The notes under the pieces were generated by a model. That model saw nothing but the letters and a program-made list of their open reading frames with translations. It was not told the DNA's origin and did not search any database. A DNA stretch of 64,000 nucleotides from Strobilurus pachycystidiatus (lineage: Eukaryota; Basidiomycota; Agaricomycetes; Agaricales; Physalacriaceae): positions 434,001 to 498,000 of the forward strand of contig JAHLMK010000015.1 of assembly GCA_019915135.1 (NCBI GenBank). The letters are read 5' to 3'. The translations under genes and the position numbers were made by a program. Shown here piece after piece: positions 33,711-44,991 of the stretch; the stretch's first letter is position 1, and each line of letters begins with the position of its first letter.

Positions 33711-34371
33711 CTACGTCCTGAACCCGCCAACGAAGTTTCCCTGGTTGCCGGCGAGGTGCGCCGGAGGGGGAGTACCGGGTGGCGGCGCGTACTGTGTCTG
33801 CTGAGGGGGTACGCCGGAGGGCTGTGGTGGATTAGATGAGGGGCCAAGTAGACACGAAGAGTGAGACGTACGGGTGGGTATTGTGTCTGCCCCTGTCCCT
33901 CATAAGGCGGGGGAACAGAGTCCTGGGTGCCGGCGCGCGGGGGGATGTACGAGGTGGTCGGTGCACCGCCATGTGCGTTCCCGCCAGGCGCGGCATTCAT
34001 GTTCCCGGCAGGTGCACCGTAGACTGCGCCATTGTTGTTATTGTACGGTCCACTGTTCGCGTTCCCGAACTGCGCGCCGTTGTTGTTGTGCTTCGCGTTT
34101 CCACCACCAAACATTGGCTTTCCGAAGAAGCCTTGGTTCTGTTGTGGGACGACACCAATGCGTGCGCGTCTTCTCCTGCGCATACATAGCATGAACATCA
34201 AGATAAGGAATGTTGCTGCGGCGACTGGGGGAGGAGGAATCAGTTTCAAGATCGACTGCAACAAAAAAGGAGCATACTGGCAATGACAGTCCCGACGATT
34301 CTGCCCGTTGTCCAACGGCGGTTAGAGTTGTTGTAATAGTATCTTGACTCTAGACTGGTGGATGGAGCCAT
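33711..34371 (-). CDS. Small single-pass membrane protein with Pro/Tyr-rich tail
   Basis: The gene starts at ATG 34371. Introns 34225-34277 (53 bases) and 33822-33871 (50 bases) join in phase, and the stop is TAG at 33711-33713. A short extracellular N-terminus (MAPSTSLESRYYYNNS) is followed by one membrane span (IVGTVIA joined to ATFLILMFMLCM) and a stop-transfer RRRRR. The tail is Asn/Gly-rich then Pro/Tyr-rich, ending PPPAHLAGNQGNFVGGFRT. The architecture resembles fungal Rcr1-like proteins of the endomembrane system, but this rests on layout only. The gene facing it at 34757 ends almost the same way (PPPAHVAEHQGGWRT), so the two are paralogs from an inverted duplication sharing a 385-base intergenic region. 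Confidence 0.7.
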
Positions 34372-34756
34372 TGTGATTGCGGCGATGATGGGATGTAGCC
34401 GAGTCGGATGTTGAGCAGGTCGAGACAATTAGACTCGATGGGGCGTCAAAAAATAGAGGTCGTTGTATGTGGTCGTAACAGAGTGGGGAGTACGGAGGGG
34501 CTAAAGAACGCGTAAAAATTTGGCTCTTTAAACCCAAGCCCAGCCAGACACCACAATGACGTCACGCATGAGCCGGATCATCATCGCCCAGCCTTTTGCC
34601 ACTCCTTTTGCCTGTGCACAGCCTCCACGTCGGGTTACTTCCGCTTTGTCACTGATCACCGCCTTCAGCGCCCTTGCTTCTTTACCACCAACTTCACTTT
34701 CTCTTCATCCTTTATTTGCTTGCTCTTTCTTGCTTGAAGCTTGACACATCATAACC
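34372..34756. promoter_or_regulatory. Shared bidirectional promoter region of the paralog pair
   Basis: This 385-base gap separates the two divergent starts. No classic TATA box is obvious. The region must hold the control elements of both genes. Confidence 0.4.
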
Positions 34757-35627
34757 ATGACCCCGTTCTTGACGCTTCTTGTCCCACTGATGGCTGTGGG
34801 ACAGGCGCGGGCACAGTTCTTCGACGACGACCGCCACCGGTCGAACACGAGCAGGATTATTGGAGCTATCGTTGCTGGTGAGTTGGATCTCTTCAACACT
34901 TCTCGCAGTATCAAAGCCGTGGATCCTATCGATCTAAGCTACGAAGATCTTTTCCCTCTATCCCTCCCCTCCATACCTGCTTTACGCTTCATACCGCTCG
35001 GATATGCATTTGCCTGCTCCTTCCCGCCGCACGCCTCCCCCCTTTCCCTATATTCACCCATTTCTGCGTCTAATTTCTCTCTAAGACCACTGCTGCGCTT
35101 TGATCCCAATCGCATTACTAACCACCCACTATCCCAGTGATCCTCTCCCTCCTCGCATTCTCCTTCTTCGCCATGGCCCTCCGCCGTCGCCGCCAGCGCC
35201 GCTACCTCGTCACCATTCCACATCCCAACCAGACCCCCAACCAACCGCCTTACAATGGTCCTTTCGGTAACGCAGGGGCGCCAGGTGGATATAACCCGAC
35301 GTACCTGGAACAGGCGAAGCCGTACTACGGCCCCGGAGCGGGCTCGTATCCGCCCCCGCCGCCCTATATGGGCAACGAAGGGAAGATGGACGGGCAAGGA
35401 CAGCAATACGGTTCGGTAAGTGTCATTCCGATTGGGTTCTATCTTTAATTTACTCACGTTTCCTGGCATAGCCTTCCGGCCCCCCACCGAATCACTCCCC
35501 CTACGCTTCCCCTTACGCCGAATCGCAATATCTACCACCGGCTGGACCGCCCCAGGGACAGTACACGCCTCCCTCGGGCCCTCCGCCGGCACACGTAGCT
35601 GAGCACCAGGGCGGGTGGAGGACCTAG
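34757..35627 (+). CDS. Small single-pass membrane protein with Pro/Tyr-rich tail (paralog of 33711-34371)
   Basis: Exons 34757-34877, 35138-35415 and 35472-35627 join in phase; the first intron is unusually long for this window (260 bases). A signal peptide (MTPFLTLLVPLMAVGQARA) precedes a short lumenal part (DDDRHRSNTSR). One membrane span (IIGAIVA joined to VILSLLAFSFFAMAL) is followed by RRRRQRR and a Pro/Tyr/Gly-rich cytoplasmic tail with PPPY- and SPYAS-like motifs. PPxY-type motifs commonly recruit ubiquitin ligases in such small membrane proteins, so a trafficking-adaptor role is plausible but inferred. The tail end matches its divergent neighbour. Confidence 0.7.
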
Positions 35628-36198
35628 CTGGGTGTGAGTTTGTGTAATGAAACCTGTTTGTAATGGACATCTGTCGATCTAACTGCTGTATTGGTATCTT
35701 ACTTGTTTGTACAACTTGCCTACGTTCGTATACTATCCTTCTGAGAAACTGCCATGCCAGTGCATCGATGTTCAGGCTTTTAGTCCAAATCAGGTACCAC
35801 GTTCACAAGTAGAACTCTTCGTTTCTGAAGCGTGTCTGCGTCTTTGATGTTTTACTTTGAGGGAAACCCGTTGCCACTAGAGTATGGTTTCGACCTGGTT
35901 TCGACTCGCAACTCTTGTCCGTGACACATGCATCGAGTTTGTTCCTTTCTGCTAAGTCACGACCATCATCGATACGCCACTCTTCTTCTCCTATCTCATC
36001 GATACATTCTTTCTTTTGATAACTCAGCTGTCAGTGTACGGGCTTCTACAGTTTCGGGCTCAAGATGGGATACAAGGTGGATTGAATGTCACAATGCTAT
36101 CTGGTCCTTTGTTGGGAGTACATGCGATTAGGAGATTCTGGAATAAGTACAGGAGTGAGTTTTAGTGAGTTTTTGAGTAAGACATGGAATGCCCAATA
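35628..36198. other. No gene seen
   Basis: It holds the 3' region of the preceding gene and ends in TA at 36197-36198, the left target copy of the inverted-repeat element that follows. Confidence 0.45.
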
Positions 36199-36769
36199 CT
36201 ATTGATCAATCGGAAGTGTCAATCCATTGGCACCGGCTTGACACTTCTGTCCTATTCACTCATTTCTGCATGTACAGCCGTGAAAATCTGCAGAACTCTT
36301 AATCTCAACTCAATGCATGGACTGAATCAAAAAACTGATTTTTAAGTGCTTGTGCGAGCAATGCCAGACGATGCCGATGAGGACCTCAATTCTGGCAGGA
36401 AGTGTCAATTGTGACGCGCTGTGACTCTGCCAGCCTTTCGCTGACTTTCGCTGACAGATCAGAGTTTCAATAATTGGCTGTCACGGCTCGACAGTGAACG
36501 CTCTCTCGCTCTCTTCACTCATGCTACAAAACGTTGCTTAGTAGTTCAGATGTACCAAATAGATGCCAAAACTAATGTGTGAGCTTTTTATAGCAAACGG
36601 ACCACTGAGTCTGACGTGCCAGGTTGGTTGATAGTAGTGTCAATCTGAAATTGACACTTCGCACCATCAACAAAATTCCTCAATATCTTCGGCGGTGTGT
36701 AAACTCCATATAAGCTGACGGCCTCATGGGTAACGTACTACTAATGCATTGTAGTGCAAATTCTCAGAG

Positions 36770-37308
36770 TGTCACGAATTGCCTCTATTCTTCTCCCTCC
36801 ATCACGTGCTTCCCACTCTCGACACCGTCATATTCTCCCGTCTCTGCATCCACCTCGGCCTGGGCCTAGCTCACCTCTCTCTTTCATCCATCGTCTTGGC
36901 ATTGCCTAGACAGATCACAGGTTCCATCATGGGATGGGTGTCCAAATGCGGACCGTAGATTCCGGCCCGCTGAAGACTGCAAGTCAATGATCTCATTGCC
37001 ATACGAGGCGAGGGCAGCCTTTCTCTGGACATCCATGACATCATTTACCCGGGTCCCTCTGCCAAATCTTCGCAAGTACTTCGGTTATGCTACCTTAGTC
37101 CGTACTCTGGATTCTCTGTATATATTCATGGACTCTCTAGTTAGTTCCGCAGTCTGTTCTCTTCGTCTACTCACTGCTTGGTCGCTCCTAGTACTGGTGT
37201 AGCTTAACACACTCCTCCTTCATATCTATCTCTATCTCTATTCCTTTCTCCTTGTCTCGTTCGTGTGACTTGGGTGGTTGCCTTAGTATTCGGGCACCAG
37301 TCTTGACA
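36770..37308 (+). repeat. 5' LTR of gypsy A
   Basis: Begins TGTCACG and ends TTGACA. It contains TGTATATATTC at about 37117, a possible TATA element. Internal sequence starts CTAGAACAGACTC at 37309, the expected place of the primer site; this does not start TGG, so self-priming as in some chromoviruses is possible. Confidence 0.9.
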
Positions 37309-37353
37309 CTAGAACAGACTCTTCTACACCCACCTCACACCCTCGCTTGGCGC

Positions 37354-38661
37354 ATGCTCGCCGACCGCACAACCTCAGACCCCACACCTGCCTCTCAACC
37401 TCGTCCCACACGCCTTGTATTCAAGAAGACTGCAGCTGCCACTCCCCGTACGTTAACCCACCGCGAAGTCCTTTTTCACACTCTACCGGCTGCTATTAGG
37501 GCTCGTCATCGCGGAGATCACCGCAGTTTCTGGCGTGACACCGATACCGGTCCACGCACTCCTATCCTCCCATCATCGCCCGCTTCTCTGCAGAAGAAGC
37601 GCCTCCCACACCACCTCCCGGCGCCTACCTTCATCAGGGCAAGTACTTCCAACTCGACGAAGAGTATCACCCCCAGGAGATCTTCTACGAGCCAGAAGAT
37701 GAAGACTACCCCGAATCTTGGCATTACCTTGAACCAAACGGAGACAAGTACTACCTTGAATCAGAAGAGCATCAGGAGGCTAAAAGGCGTTTAGAAGAGC
37801 GCACTCGAGCTGAGTTACAATCATCCACACAGACCCCAGGCTCACCTGCACCTCGTACCCCAGTCCCCTCTGCTCCACCGTCTCCTGTCCGATTGGAACC
37901 AACCTTTAACTCCGCTCCTACCTCCCCAGTTCCATCCCCAGTCCAGGACAATTCACCACCTGAATCCCAACCTCTTGCTTTAGACCCCGAACCCTCTGAA
38001 CCATCGACTCCCCCGTCTTCATCGTCATCTTCTTCTTCCTCCTCCAATCCCTCTCGGTCATCGTCTCCATCTTTTCCAGTTCACCCAGTCCCTCCTATCA
38101 TGACTACTATTCCCAGCGAGCGTGGAGCTAAGCTTGACGACTTCGTCGGCGACCGCGCCACATCTACTACATGGCTGGCCCAATACCGCAACCACATGCG
38201 GCTGAACACCGCCCGCTATTCTACTGAGATCGAGAAGGTCTCGGTCTTCCTTTCATATTTCAAGGGACCTCTCGCCGGTAAATGGGCAGAACGCCGCATG
38301 AAAGAGTACGATGCCGATCAGGACGATAATACCATCCCAGCTGCCAGCAAACGCTGGACCACACAGGCGTCTATCATCGAAAAGTTCAAAGCCGACTATG
38401 CGGCCATCGACCCAATCACCGCTGCGCGTACCGCCATCGAGACCATCCGCCAGGAAAAGGACTTATCTTCAATTGATAAGTTCATCACTGCCTTTGATGG
38501 CTACGCTGATGACTCCCAGTTTGACGAAAGCTCGTTACTCTACTTCTTCAAACGCGGCTTGAACCCCAGTCTCTTGGACCGAATCTGCATGTCCTACCCC
38601 ATTCCCGATACCCTTGACAAGTTCAAGACCCGCGCTGTTGAGATGCAGCATGCCTATGAAG
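37354..38661 (+). pseudogene. gypsy A gag, 5' part (interrupted by B2)
   Basis: Gag packages the element RNA. The frame from ATG 37354 (MLADRTTSDPTP) shifts to a second frame at about 37575-37595. It then reads an acidic, Tyr-rich stretch (EEYHPQEIFYEPEDEDYPE), a Pro/Ser-rich linker and a capsid-like helical domain (KLDDFVGDRATSTTWLAQY, then VFLSYFKGPLAGKWAE, then LLYFFKRGLNPSLLDRI). It breaks at the B2 junction after HAYE. The rest resumes at 43214. Confidence 0.85.
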
Positions 38662-39565
38662 TGTTACGACCTGATCCCGCCGTGACAAGGACTCGCTCAC
38701 GATGGCGCGTCTCTACGCCCCGACCGTGGCTTTCCTGCGGGCACAACACACATATCTCCGGGACGCGTCCGTCCGGTCGCTTGGGAGGGATCACGGAGGA
38801 CTTCGACGGATGCCCCTCCGTATCGCCCAGAGAGTTAACACCCAGGAGACCCCGTCTCCTGGTGTCGCGCGATTCATCGGACCCGGTCCGAGATGTGGCG
38901 CATTGAGATCCTTCGTTCAAGGAGTGGGGGGCAATACCGGAGTCACCGAGGGAGGGCATGGGGGGAGCCCTTGCTCAGAGGGAGTCAGAGTATCCGGCAA
39001 GAGAATGCGGAAGGAAACTTGATAAGGACGAAGTCTCCCTATCTACTACAAAGAGCGTCTGTATTTATACGTCGACCTCTTGATGAATAACTCCTCTTCT
39101 CGAAGGTTCCGTCGGGAGCGCTCCCGACGCGTCGGGAGCGATGTGCTGCGGTAGCGCATGGTACTTTTGATCGAGCAAGGAAGGCGCGCTAGATCGAGCA
39201 CCGCTGATTGGACGATGGGCGGGATAAGGCGGGATGAAGCGGGATAGGGCGGGATGAAGCGGGATAGGGTGGGCCGCCACCCATGCCATGCGGGACTGAT
39301 CAGAAGATAGCGATCATTGAGTCATTCCTCGACCCAATGGGGCGTCGCTCGTACGGAGTGGCGGGAATCGAGGGGAGGCGGCCGACGGATGTGACGTTGG
39401 TCCGGCTAGCGAGGCGCGGCGAGGCGCGTAGGGATCTGATCGCGTTCCATCGGCAACTCCCGTGATGGCGCGACCTATTCTTCGGGATAAGTTCTCTCCT
39501 ATGTGGCGCACCCAATCTATAGTTCGTGCGCGATCTTGTGACAGGTCCACGACCGAGTCATGACA
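38662..39565 (-). repeat. 3' LTR of B2
   Basis: Has the same palindrome, GCGGGAT minisatellite and minus-strand TATAAATA as the B1 LTRs. The purine tract follows at 39566-39581. Confidence 0.9.
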
Positions 39566-40352
39566 ATATCCCCTCTTTAAGTTTCTCGTCCCGAGAAACG
39601 TAAGAGGAGCTTCCGTAGGCAGCGCCTTTTCGATTTTGGGAAAGGACCAAGTCCGAGTCGGACATTCCGTCGAGTCATCTCCAACGTGACGGGCGTCATA
39701 CTCCTGGGGATTCTCTGGGGAATCCCTCGTCCAGTGCTGATTTTGGTAGAGACCGAAAGTTTAATGGACAAGGGCCCGCACGTTCGTTGGTTTCTTGATA
39801 CGAGCCCAAGGCTGTGCGCTTCTTTAGCTGTGACTTCTTTTGGGTACAATGCGGGTCCCTGGATTTGAGTGGGTTACAGGCGCGTTCGTCACATGGCCGT
39901 GCACGCCTCTTCACGCCGGGAGGCCTCTCCGCTTGGTATAGGACAGTCCGAATAGAGTGGTGGCGTAGGCATCCCGTCGTACTCCAGCGATTTCCCGACG
40001 CCTGATTTCGTCAAGGCGCCTTATCAATGATTGCCGTTCCCTAGAGATCTGTTTGGAACGCCGCGCGCTCAGACCCCGATGTCGTTAACTTCTGCCGATG
40101 GCATTTTCTCATACTGGATTGTCCTTTTCGAGGACGGTAATTTCCTAATCCAGTGGAAGTTCTTAGCGCGCCTCCGTCAAATATATGTCGAGAATCCGGT
40201 TCGTCCCAACTGTCCAAAGCTTAAAGTTTTCTGATTCGGGAATCGTCCTGATTCTGGGGGATGGGAAGATAATTCCCGGCAGGGCCTCCAGGAAGGGATT
40301 GGAGTACAAAAACTCTTTCTGCGTCCAATTCCTTCCTCATTCCTCTCCTGCC

Positions 40353-41164
40353 ATGTCGTCCGTGTCTTCGTTGTTGCGCTCGCCCACTCGCTCGCCCACT
40401 CCTCCGCGGGTGTCTACCCCTCGTCGTTTGAGCACTCTCTTCGTGTCGGCCCCGCTGGTGGTCAACGGAATTCGTTTGCTGTCCCGGGACGGTTTCCTGG
40501 TTTGGGTGCGAGGTGATATTGCTCGCCCTTCACCCGCGATTGTGGAGGCCTGGTCGCGCTGCGTCGGTTGCATAACCGAGGCCCTCCGAATGGCCTCGAC
40601 ATCGTCGAAAGAGATTACTGATCCCTTGGTATGGGCTTCACTAGTAAGCCTCTTTTCCTTTTGGCCCCGAGGTTGGTTTTAACGGAGTCGTTTTCCTAGT
40701 TCGTCCTGTTTCGCTCATCGATCGCACATTTGGGGAGGGTGTTCTTTCGTCCGCCCTTGTCGTGGTGGGCTTTGACGCGCCCGTCTCCTTCGGCTACCCT
40801 GCGGGCGTTCTCGACCTGTGCTTGGCTCCTGTTTGCCCCTCACGGTGTGGTTTTCGTTTATCGCCTCGCGATACTTTACTAACCGGGATGTTTTCCTTGG
40901 ATTTTAGTCAATGCCTTTCCTGGGTCGGCGCCGGACACGACGATGTACTGTGTCGACGCCTTCGACCTCATCCTTCGCTATCTTTGGGATCACCTCTCCA
41001 TCCGTCGCCTCATCGCCATCCTTTGGGCGTCGGAGCGGGATCCGGCCATTGCCGCCTGTTTTCATGAGTTCATGACTGCGGAGGAGACCCCAGGATCGGC
41101 GACCCGTTGGAACATGACTTTTGAGGAGTGGTCCCGGTCGATGGACTCGGCACAGGGTTGGTGA
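40353..41164 (+). CDS. Antisense spliced gene in B2, unknown function
   Basis: This is the counterpart of 23661-24471. Exon 1 starts at 40353 (MSSVSSLLRSPTRSPTPPR) and the last exon at 40908, ending at 41164 with RWNMTFEEWSRSMDSA. Exon 1 up to the GTAAGC donor is exactly 291 bases in both copies. The changes between copies are mostly silent or conservative inside the exons, while the intron carries an indel. This suggests the protein has been under selection, though two copies are too few to be sure. Confidence 0.5.
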
Positions 41165-41645
41165 GGGATGTGGTCGCTTCGAGGGGATGTCGTGGGGATT
41201 TTTTTTGAATGCATAGGTACGGGCATGGACCCAATACGTCTTCGATAGTAGTTCTCGATCCGCGCCTCTTGTACTTTTTTATAAATCTATGCACCTGTCT
41301 TGATGTCGTCTGGTGTTGGTCGAGCGAGGAGACAATTCTCCTAGGTCGAGGACCTTTGGTGAGGCGTCGGAACTTGTCGCGTTCGCGCGTCGCGATCGAC
41401 TGATTGCAACGCGGTTCGTGGGATCGGGCCCTCGGCCCTGATCGCCGAGTGGTTGGGTTACCGCTTCCGCTGAGTGGGAGCCCTCTATTTCTCTTCGCGT
41501 TTTCCAGTTCGACCTCCCCGAGGTTCTGAGGACCGTCTTTCGTTACGCGGGGCCCTGTCAAATTGCCTAATTATCTGAGTCCTGGGTTGTCCGTGCCGAA
41601 TAAATGTTGTTTCCGAAAATGGGGGGGCGCGTTGCGCGAAACCCA

Positions 41646-42602
41646 TCAGTCCTCTTTTTCGTCGAGGAAGAATACAACGTCGTCGACGTAGTGAATTTCG
41701 CGCCAGACGCTGTTGGAAGAGTTTCGAGCATTGCGTCTTTGTAAACGGGAACAACGTTGGAGTTCCTTTGAGAGAGGATTATAACGAACCACTCCATTAC
41801 TAGTCAATGGTGATTCGATTGAGTATATCGGTTCGATGTGAAGTTCTCTGATGAACCCAGGGGACCGTATTCGTCGAAGGGGTTTCTCCAGGTAGTACTG
41901 GGAGAAATGGTGCAGGTGTCGTCGGGTTTGTCGTTGCGAGGCGGGGAGGTGTCCCCCGGATATCTGTGAGAATGTTGCCAGGGCGAGTGTATACCCTTTT
42001 ACAAAGGAACGGAGGAGGGGCCAGTCCTCCACTGTTCGAGATATTTGGTGGACCACGTCCATTATCCGTAGTACCCTTTGTGTTACTTCTAGGTGGGGTG
42101 GTGTCCCCTCCTCTTCGTCGCGTAAGATCGTCACCTGAGAGGAGACATATCGGAGTTGGGAGAATAACCGTATGTCGGTTTGGTCGAGTGGATCGAGGGA
42201 TGGAGCTTCGTGCGAGGTGGTGCTGAGTACCAGAGTAGTTGTTGTGAACGGGCCTTGAGTTATTGATATGGTGTTGTACGGGCAGTAGGGGGACTTCGTC
42301 CTATTGTTACGACCTGATCCCGCCGTGACAAGGACTCGCTCACGATGGCGCGTCTCTACGCCCCGACCGTGGCTTTCCTGCGGGCACAACACACATATCT
42401 CCGGGACGCGTCCGTCCGGTCGCTTGGGAGGGATCACGGAGGACTTCGACGGATGCCCCTCCGTATCGCCCAGAGAGTGAACACCCAGGAGACCCCGTCT
42501 CCTGGTGTCGCGCGATTCATCGGACCCGGTCCGAGATGTGGCGCATTGAGATCCTTCGTTCAAGGAGTGGGGGGCGATACCGGAGTCACCGAGGGAGGGC
42601 AT
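41646..42602 (-). CDS. Sense ORF of B2, starting inside the 5' LTR (318 aa)
   Basis: Same length and position as the B1 ORF. It opens with ATG 42602 in the LTR, about 103 bases after TATAAATA at 42705-42712, and ends at 41646. Both copies are uninterrupted, and they end VVFFLDKRED in B1 and VVFFLDEKED in B2. Possible gag-like or cis-acting product; no domain recognised. Confidence 0.5.
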   Translation of the reverse strand: MPSLGDSGIAPHSLNEGSQCATSRTGSDESRDTRRRGLLGVHSLGDTEGHPSKSSVIPPKRPDGRVPEICVLCPQESHGRGVETRHRERVLVTAGSGRNNRTKSPYCPYNTISITQGPFTTTTLVLSTTSHEAPSLDPLDQTDIRLFSQLRYVSSQVTILRDEEEGTPPHLEVTQRVLRIMDVVHQISRTVEDWPLLRSFVKGYTLALATFSQISGGHLPASQRQTRRHLHHFSQYYLEKPLRRIRSPGFIRELHIEPIYSIESPLTSNGVVRYNPLSKELQRCSRLQRRNARNSSNSVWREIHYVDDVVFFLDEKED

Positions 42603-43208
42603 GGGGGGAGCCCTTGCTCAGAGGGAGTCAGAGTATCCGGCAAGAGAATGCGGAAGGAAACTTGATAAGGACGAAGTCTCCCTATCTACTACAAAGAGCG
42701 TCTGTATTTATACGTCGACCTCTTGATGAATAACTCCTCTTCTCGAAGGTTCCGTCGGGAGCGCTCCCGACGCGTCGGGAGCGATGTGCTGCGGTAGCGC
42801 ATGGTACTTTTGATCGAGCAAGGAAGGCGCGCTAGATCGAGCACCGCTGATTGGACAATGGGCGGGATAAGGCGGGATGAAGCGGGATAGGGCGGGATGA
42901 AGCGGGATAGGGCGGGCCGCCACCCATGCCATGCGGGACTGATCAGAAGATAGCGATCATTGAGTCATTCCTCGACCCAATGGGGCGTTGCTCGTACGGA
43001 GTGGCGGGAATCGAGGGGAGGCGGCCGACGGATGTGACGTTGGTCCGGCTAGCGAGGCGCGGCGAGGCGCGTAGGGATCTGATCGTGTTCCATCGGCAAC
43101 TCCCGTGATGGCGCGACCTATTCTTCGGGATAAGTTCTCTCCTATGTGGCGCACCCAATCTATAGTTCGTGCGCGATCTCGTGACAGGTCCACGACCGAG
43201 TCATGACA
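42305..43208 (-). repeat. 5' LTR of B2
   Basis: 904 bases, TG...CA ends, direct repeat of 38662-39565. The promoter and ORF start lie in this copy when the element is read on the minus strand. Confidence 0.9.
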
Positions 43209-43213
43209 TGAAG

Positions 43214-43728
43214 CCTGCAAGGCTGAAAAGGCTAACTGGACACAGCGCTCCCATTCCTCTCCGGGCATTTACGCTCCTCGCGCCCCGCCTCAGCGCGCCC
43301 CGGCTCCCGCTCAAGATATGGGAGTACCTATGGATGTAGATGCATCCCGTAACACAGGTGCTACCTCGTCCTCTCCTTTGACTAGGCTGACCCCCGAGGA
43401 GCGCGAAATCCTTCGCAGGAAGGGCGCTTGCTTTAGGTGCCGCGGCCCCAACCACATGTCCAAGGACTGTCCTACTCGCTTTGGTACCAGCGCCTCTGCT
43501 CCGGCCGCAAACCGCACCATTCGCGCCGCTGACACGTCCGCCGCTGTCACGGCTGTTCCCACTTCCTCCGACACTGCTCCCGCATCGTCTGCCGATGCAA
43601 TTCAACAGATTAGCAACGCGGCCAACTTGCTCCGTGGCCTACAGGGAGATGAGAAGGCGCAGGCCTTGGCTTTCTTGAAGGATGTCGCTGGCCTGGATTT
43701 TTGGAGCGCTCCCCTACCCCGACGTTAG
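43214..43728 (+). pseudogene. gypsy A gag, 3' part with zinc knuckle
   Basis: It continues gag after the B2 insertion. A CCHC zinc knuckle (CFRCRGPNHMSKDC) marks the nucleocapsid, followed by an Ala/Ser/Thr-rich tail and a terminal helix. The stop is TAG at 43726-43728. The pol frame already overlaps from about 43701 and lies one base back (-1), so gag-pol expression was probably by -1 frameshifting. Confidence 0.85.
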
Positions 43729-44724
43729 GAGGAGCTGTACGCAATTCTGTCACAAATTTTACCAATCGATTCTCTGTGTTATCAACCCTTTGTGAGCGTA
43801 CCCATCCCAAAGAACTTCGAATGTCAGCAGTCACCCAGAACCGACAGACACCCTCGATCACACTGGAACTTGAATTCATTGGCAAAATCACTGGCAGAAG
43901 AATCGTCGCACAAGCTCTAATTGATAGCGGCGCTGAAGGTATTATTATCAACGCCCGCTATGCAAACCAGCATCATTTCACCCTCATGCCCCTTTCCTCC
44001 CCTTTCCCTGTTCGCAATGTTGACGGCACCGAAAACGTTATGGGCTGGGTCCGGCACTATACTACCCAGCGCATCCGGATCTATAGCCGAGACGGTCATT
44101 CCTATCACGAAGAGCTAATCGAGCTCTACGTCACTGACATTGGTGATCACGATGTTATCCTTGGCACTGACTGGCTCGACGAACACAACCCAGAAATAGA
44201 CTGGGCTGGTGTCCAGATAGATTTCACTCGCTGTCCCAACTCTTGTACCCTCAACAACCCCCCGGTGACTGACGTACGTGCTCACGCCAAACGCATTCCC
44301 ATCCCCACTAAACGCTCTCCTCACGACCCTCGTCTTCACCATTGAGACTACCAAGTTCAATGGAAGGATTGCGAAGGCAACCTCCGGCCTGTCCCAGTCC
44401 AGCGTACAGCCGGACAACGTCGAAGCATCCGACCCCGCGTTTACAATCGGGTTCAAATTCCCGTCGTCTTGTTCACCGAGGACGATGAAGAAGAAGTGGA
44501 GGTCCCAAGAGAATGGGAAGAGCAGATGTACACTCAAGTGTTTCGGGATGACTATCCCCGCCCGGTGCGAGATCCACAAACTCCTGATGGTCCCTCTATT
44601 CAAATACGTGCTGGATTTAGCAAGGCGCAGGAACTTGCCGAAGCTAGCCAAATGCCCAAGGATACCCGTCCTCTCGCTGAGTGTATCCCTTCTCAATATC
44701 ATGCCTATCTCACTGTCTTTGACA
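43701..44724 (+). pseudogene. gypsy A pol, protease and linker (interrupted by KDZ)
   Basis: The retropepsin active site is ALIDSGAEGIII, with the flap-side segment VILGTDWLDEHNPEIDW further on. A TGA at 44343-44345 interrupts an otherwise continuous frame; it would be CGA before a single C-to-T change. The frame goes on through RVYNRVQIPVVLFTEDDEEE and SQYHAYLTVFD, where the KDZ transposon enters. The last 12 bases before it (44713-44724) are repeated on the far side. Confidence 0.85.
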
Positions 44725-44991
44725 CCTGTGGGCGGCACCTTACCGCTCCCTACTCCGCCCTCTGCTCACTGTGCGCTCGCTCCTCGACCGCCCGCCGCAC
44801 CCGCCACTTTTCCGCTCCCTTCCCAAAACGGAATTTTTGCAAATTCCTCTTCGGACAGTTCCGCAATGTCTGACACAGATGATTTCAGCCGCTCGACGGC
44901 GCTCACGATGGGCGCACACTTCCTTATATGGAAAAATCACAAAACAACTAGAATTCTTCCATTAAAATGTAGAAATACCCCACCCAGCAGC
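44725..44991. other. Left end of the KDZ element
   Basis: A pyrimidine- and GC-rich subterminal region without a gene, beginning CCTGTGGGCGGCACC. It leads to the 3' end of the transposase gene. Confidence 0.5.

Larger units (their letters stand above)
38662..43208 (-). mobile_element. LTR retrotransposon B2, non-autonomous, inserted in gypsy A gag
   Basis: LTRs 38662-39565 and 42305-43208 (904 bases each) flank internal DNA collinear with B1. The target duplication TGAAG is at 38657-38661 and 43209-43213, and removing one copy restores the gag reading frame. The LTRs differ at about seven or more positions, so on LTR divergence alone it looks older than gypsy A (2 differences). This conflicts with the nesting order; gene conversion or a mixed template could explain it. 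Confidence 0.92.
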
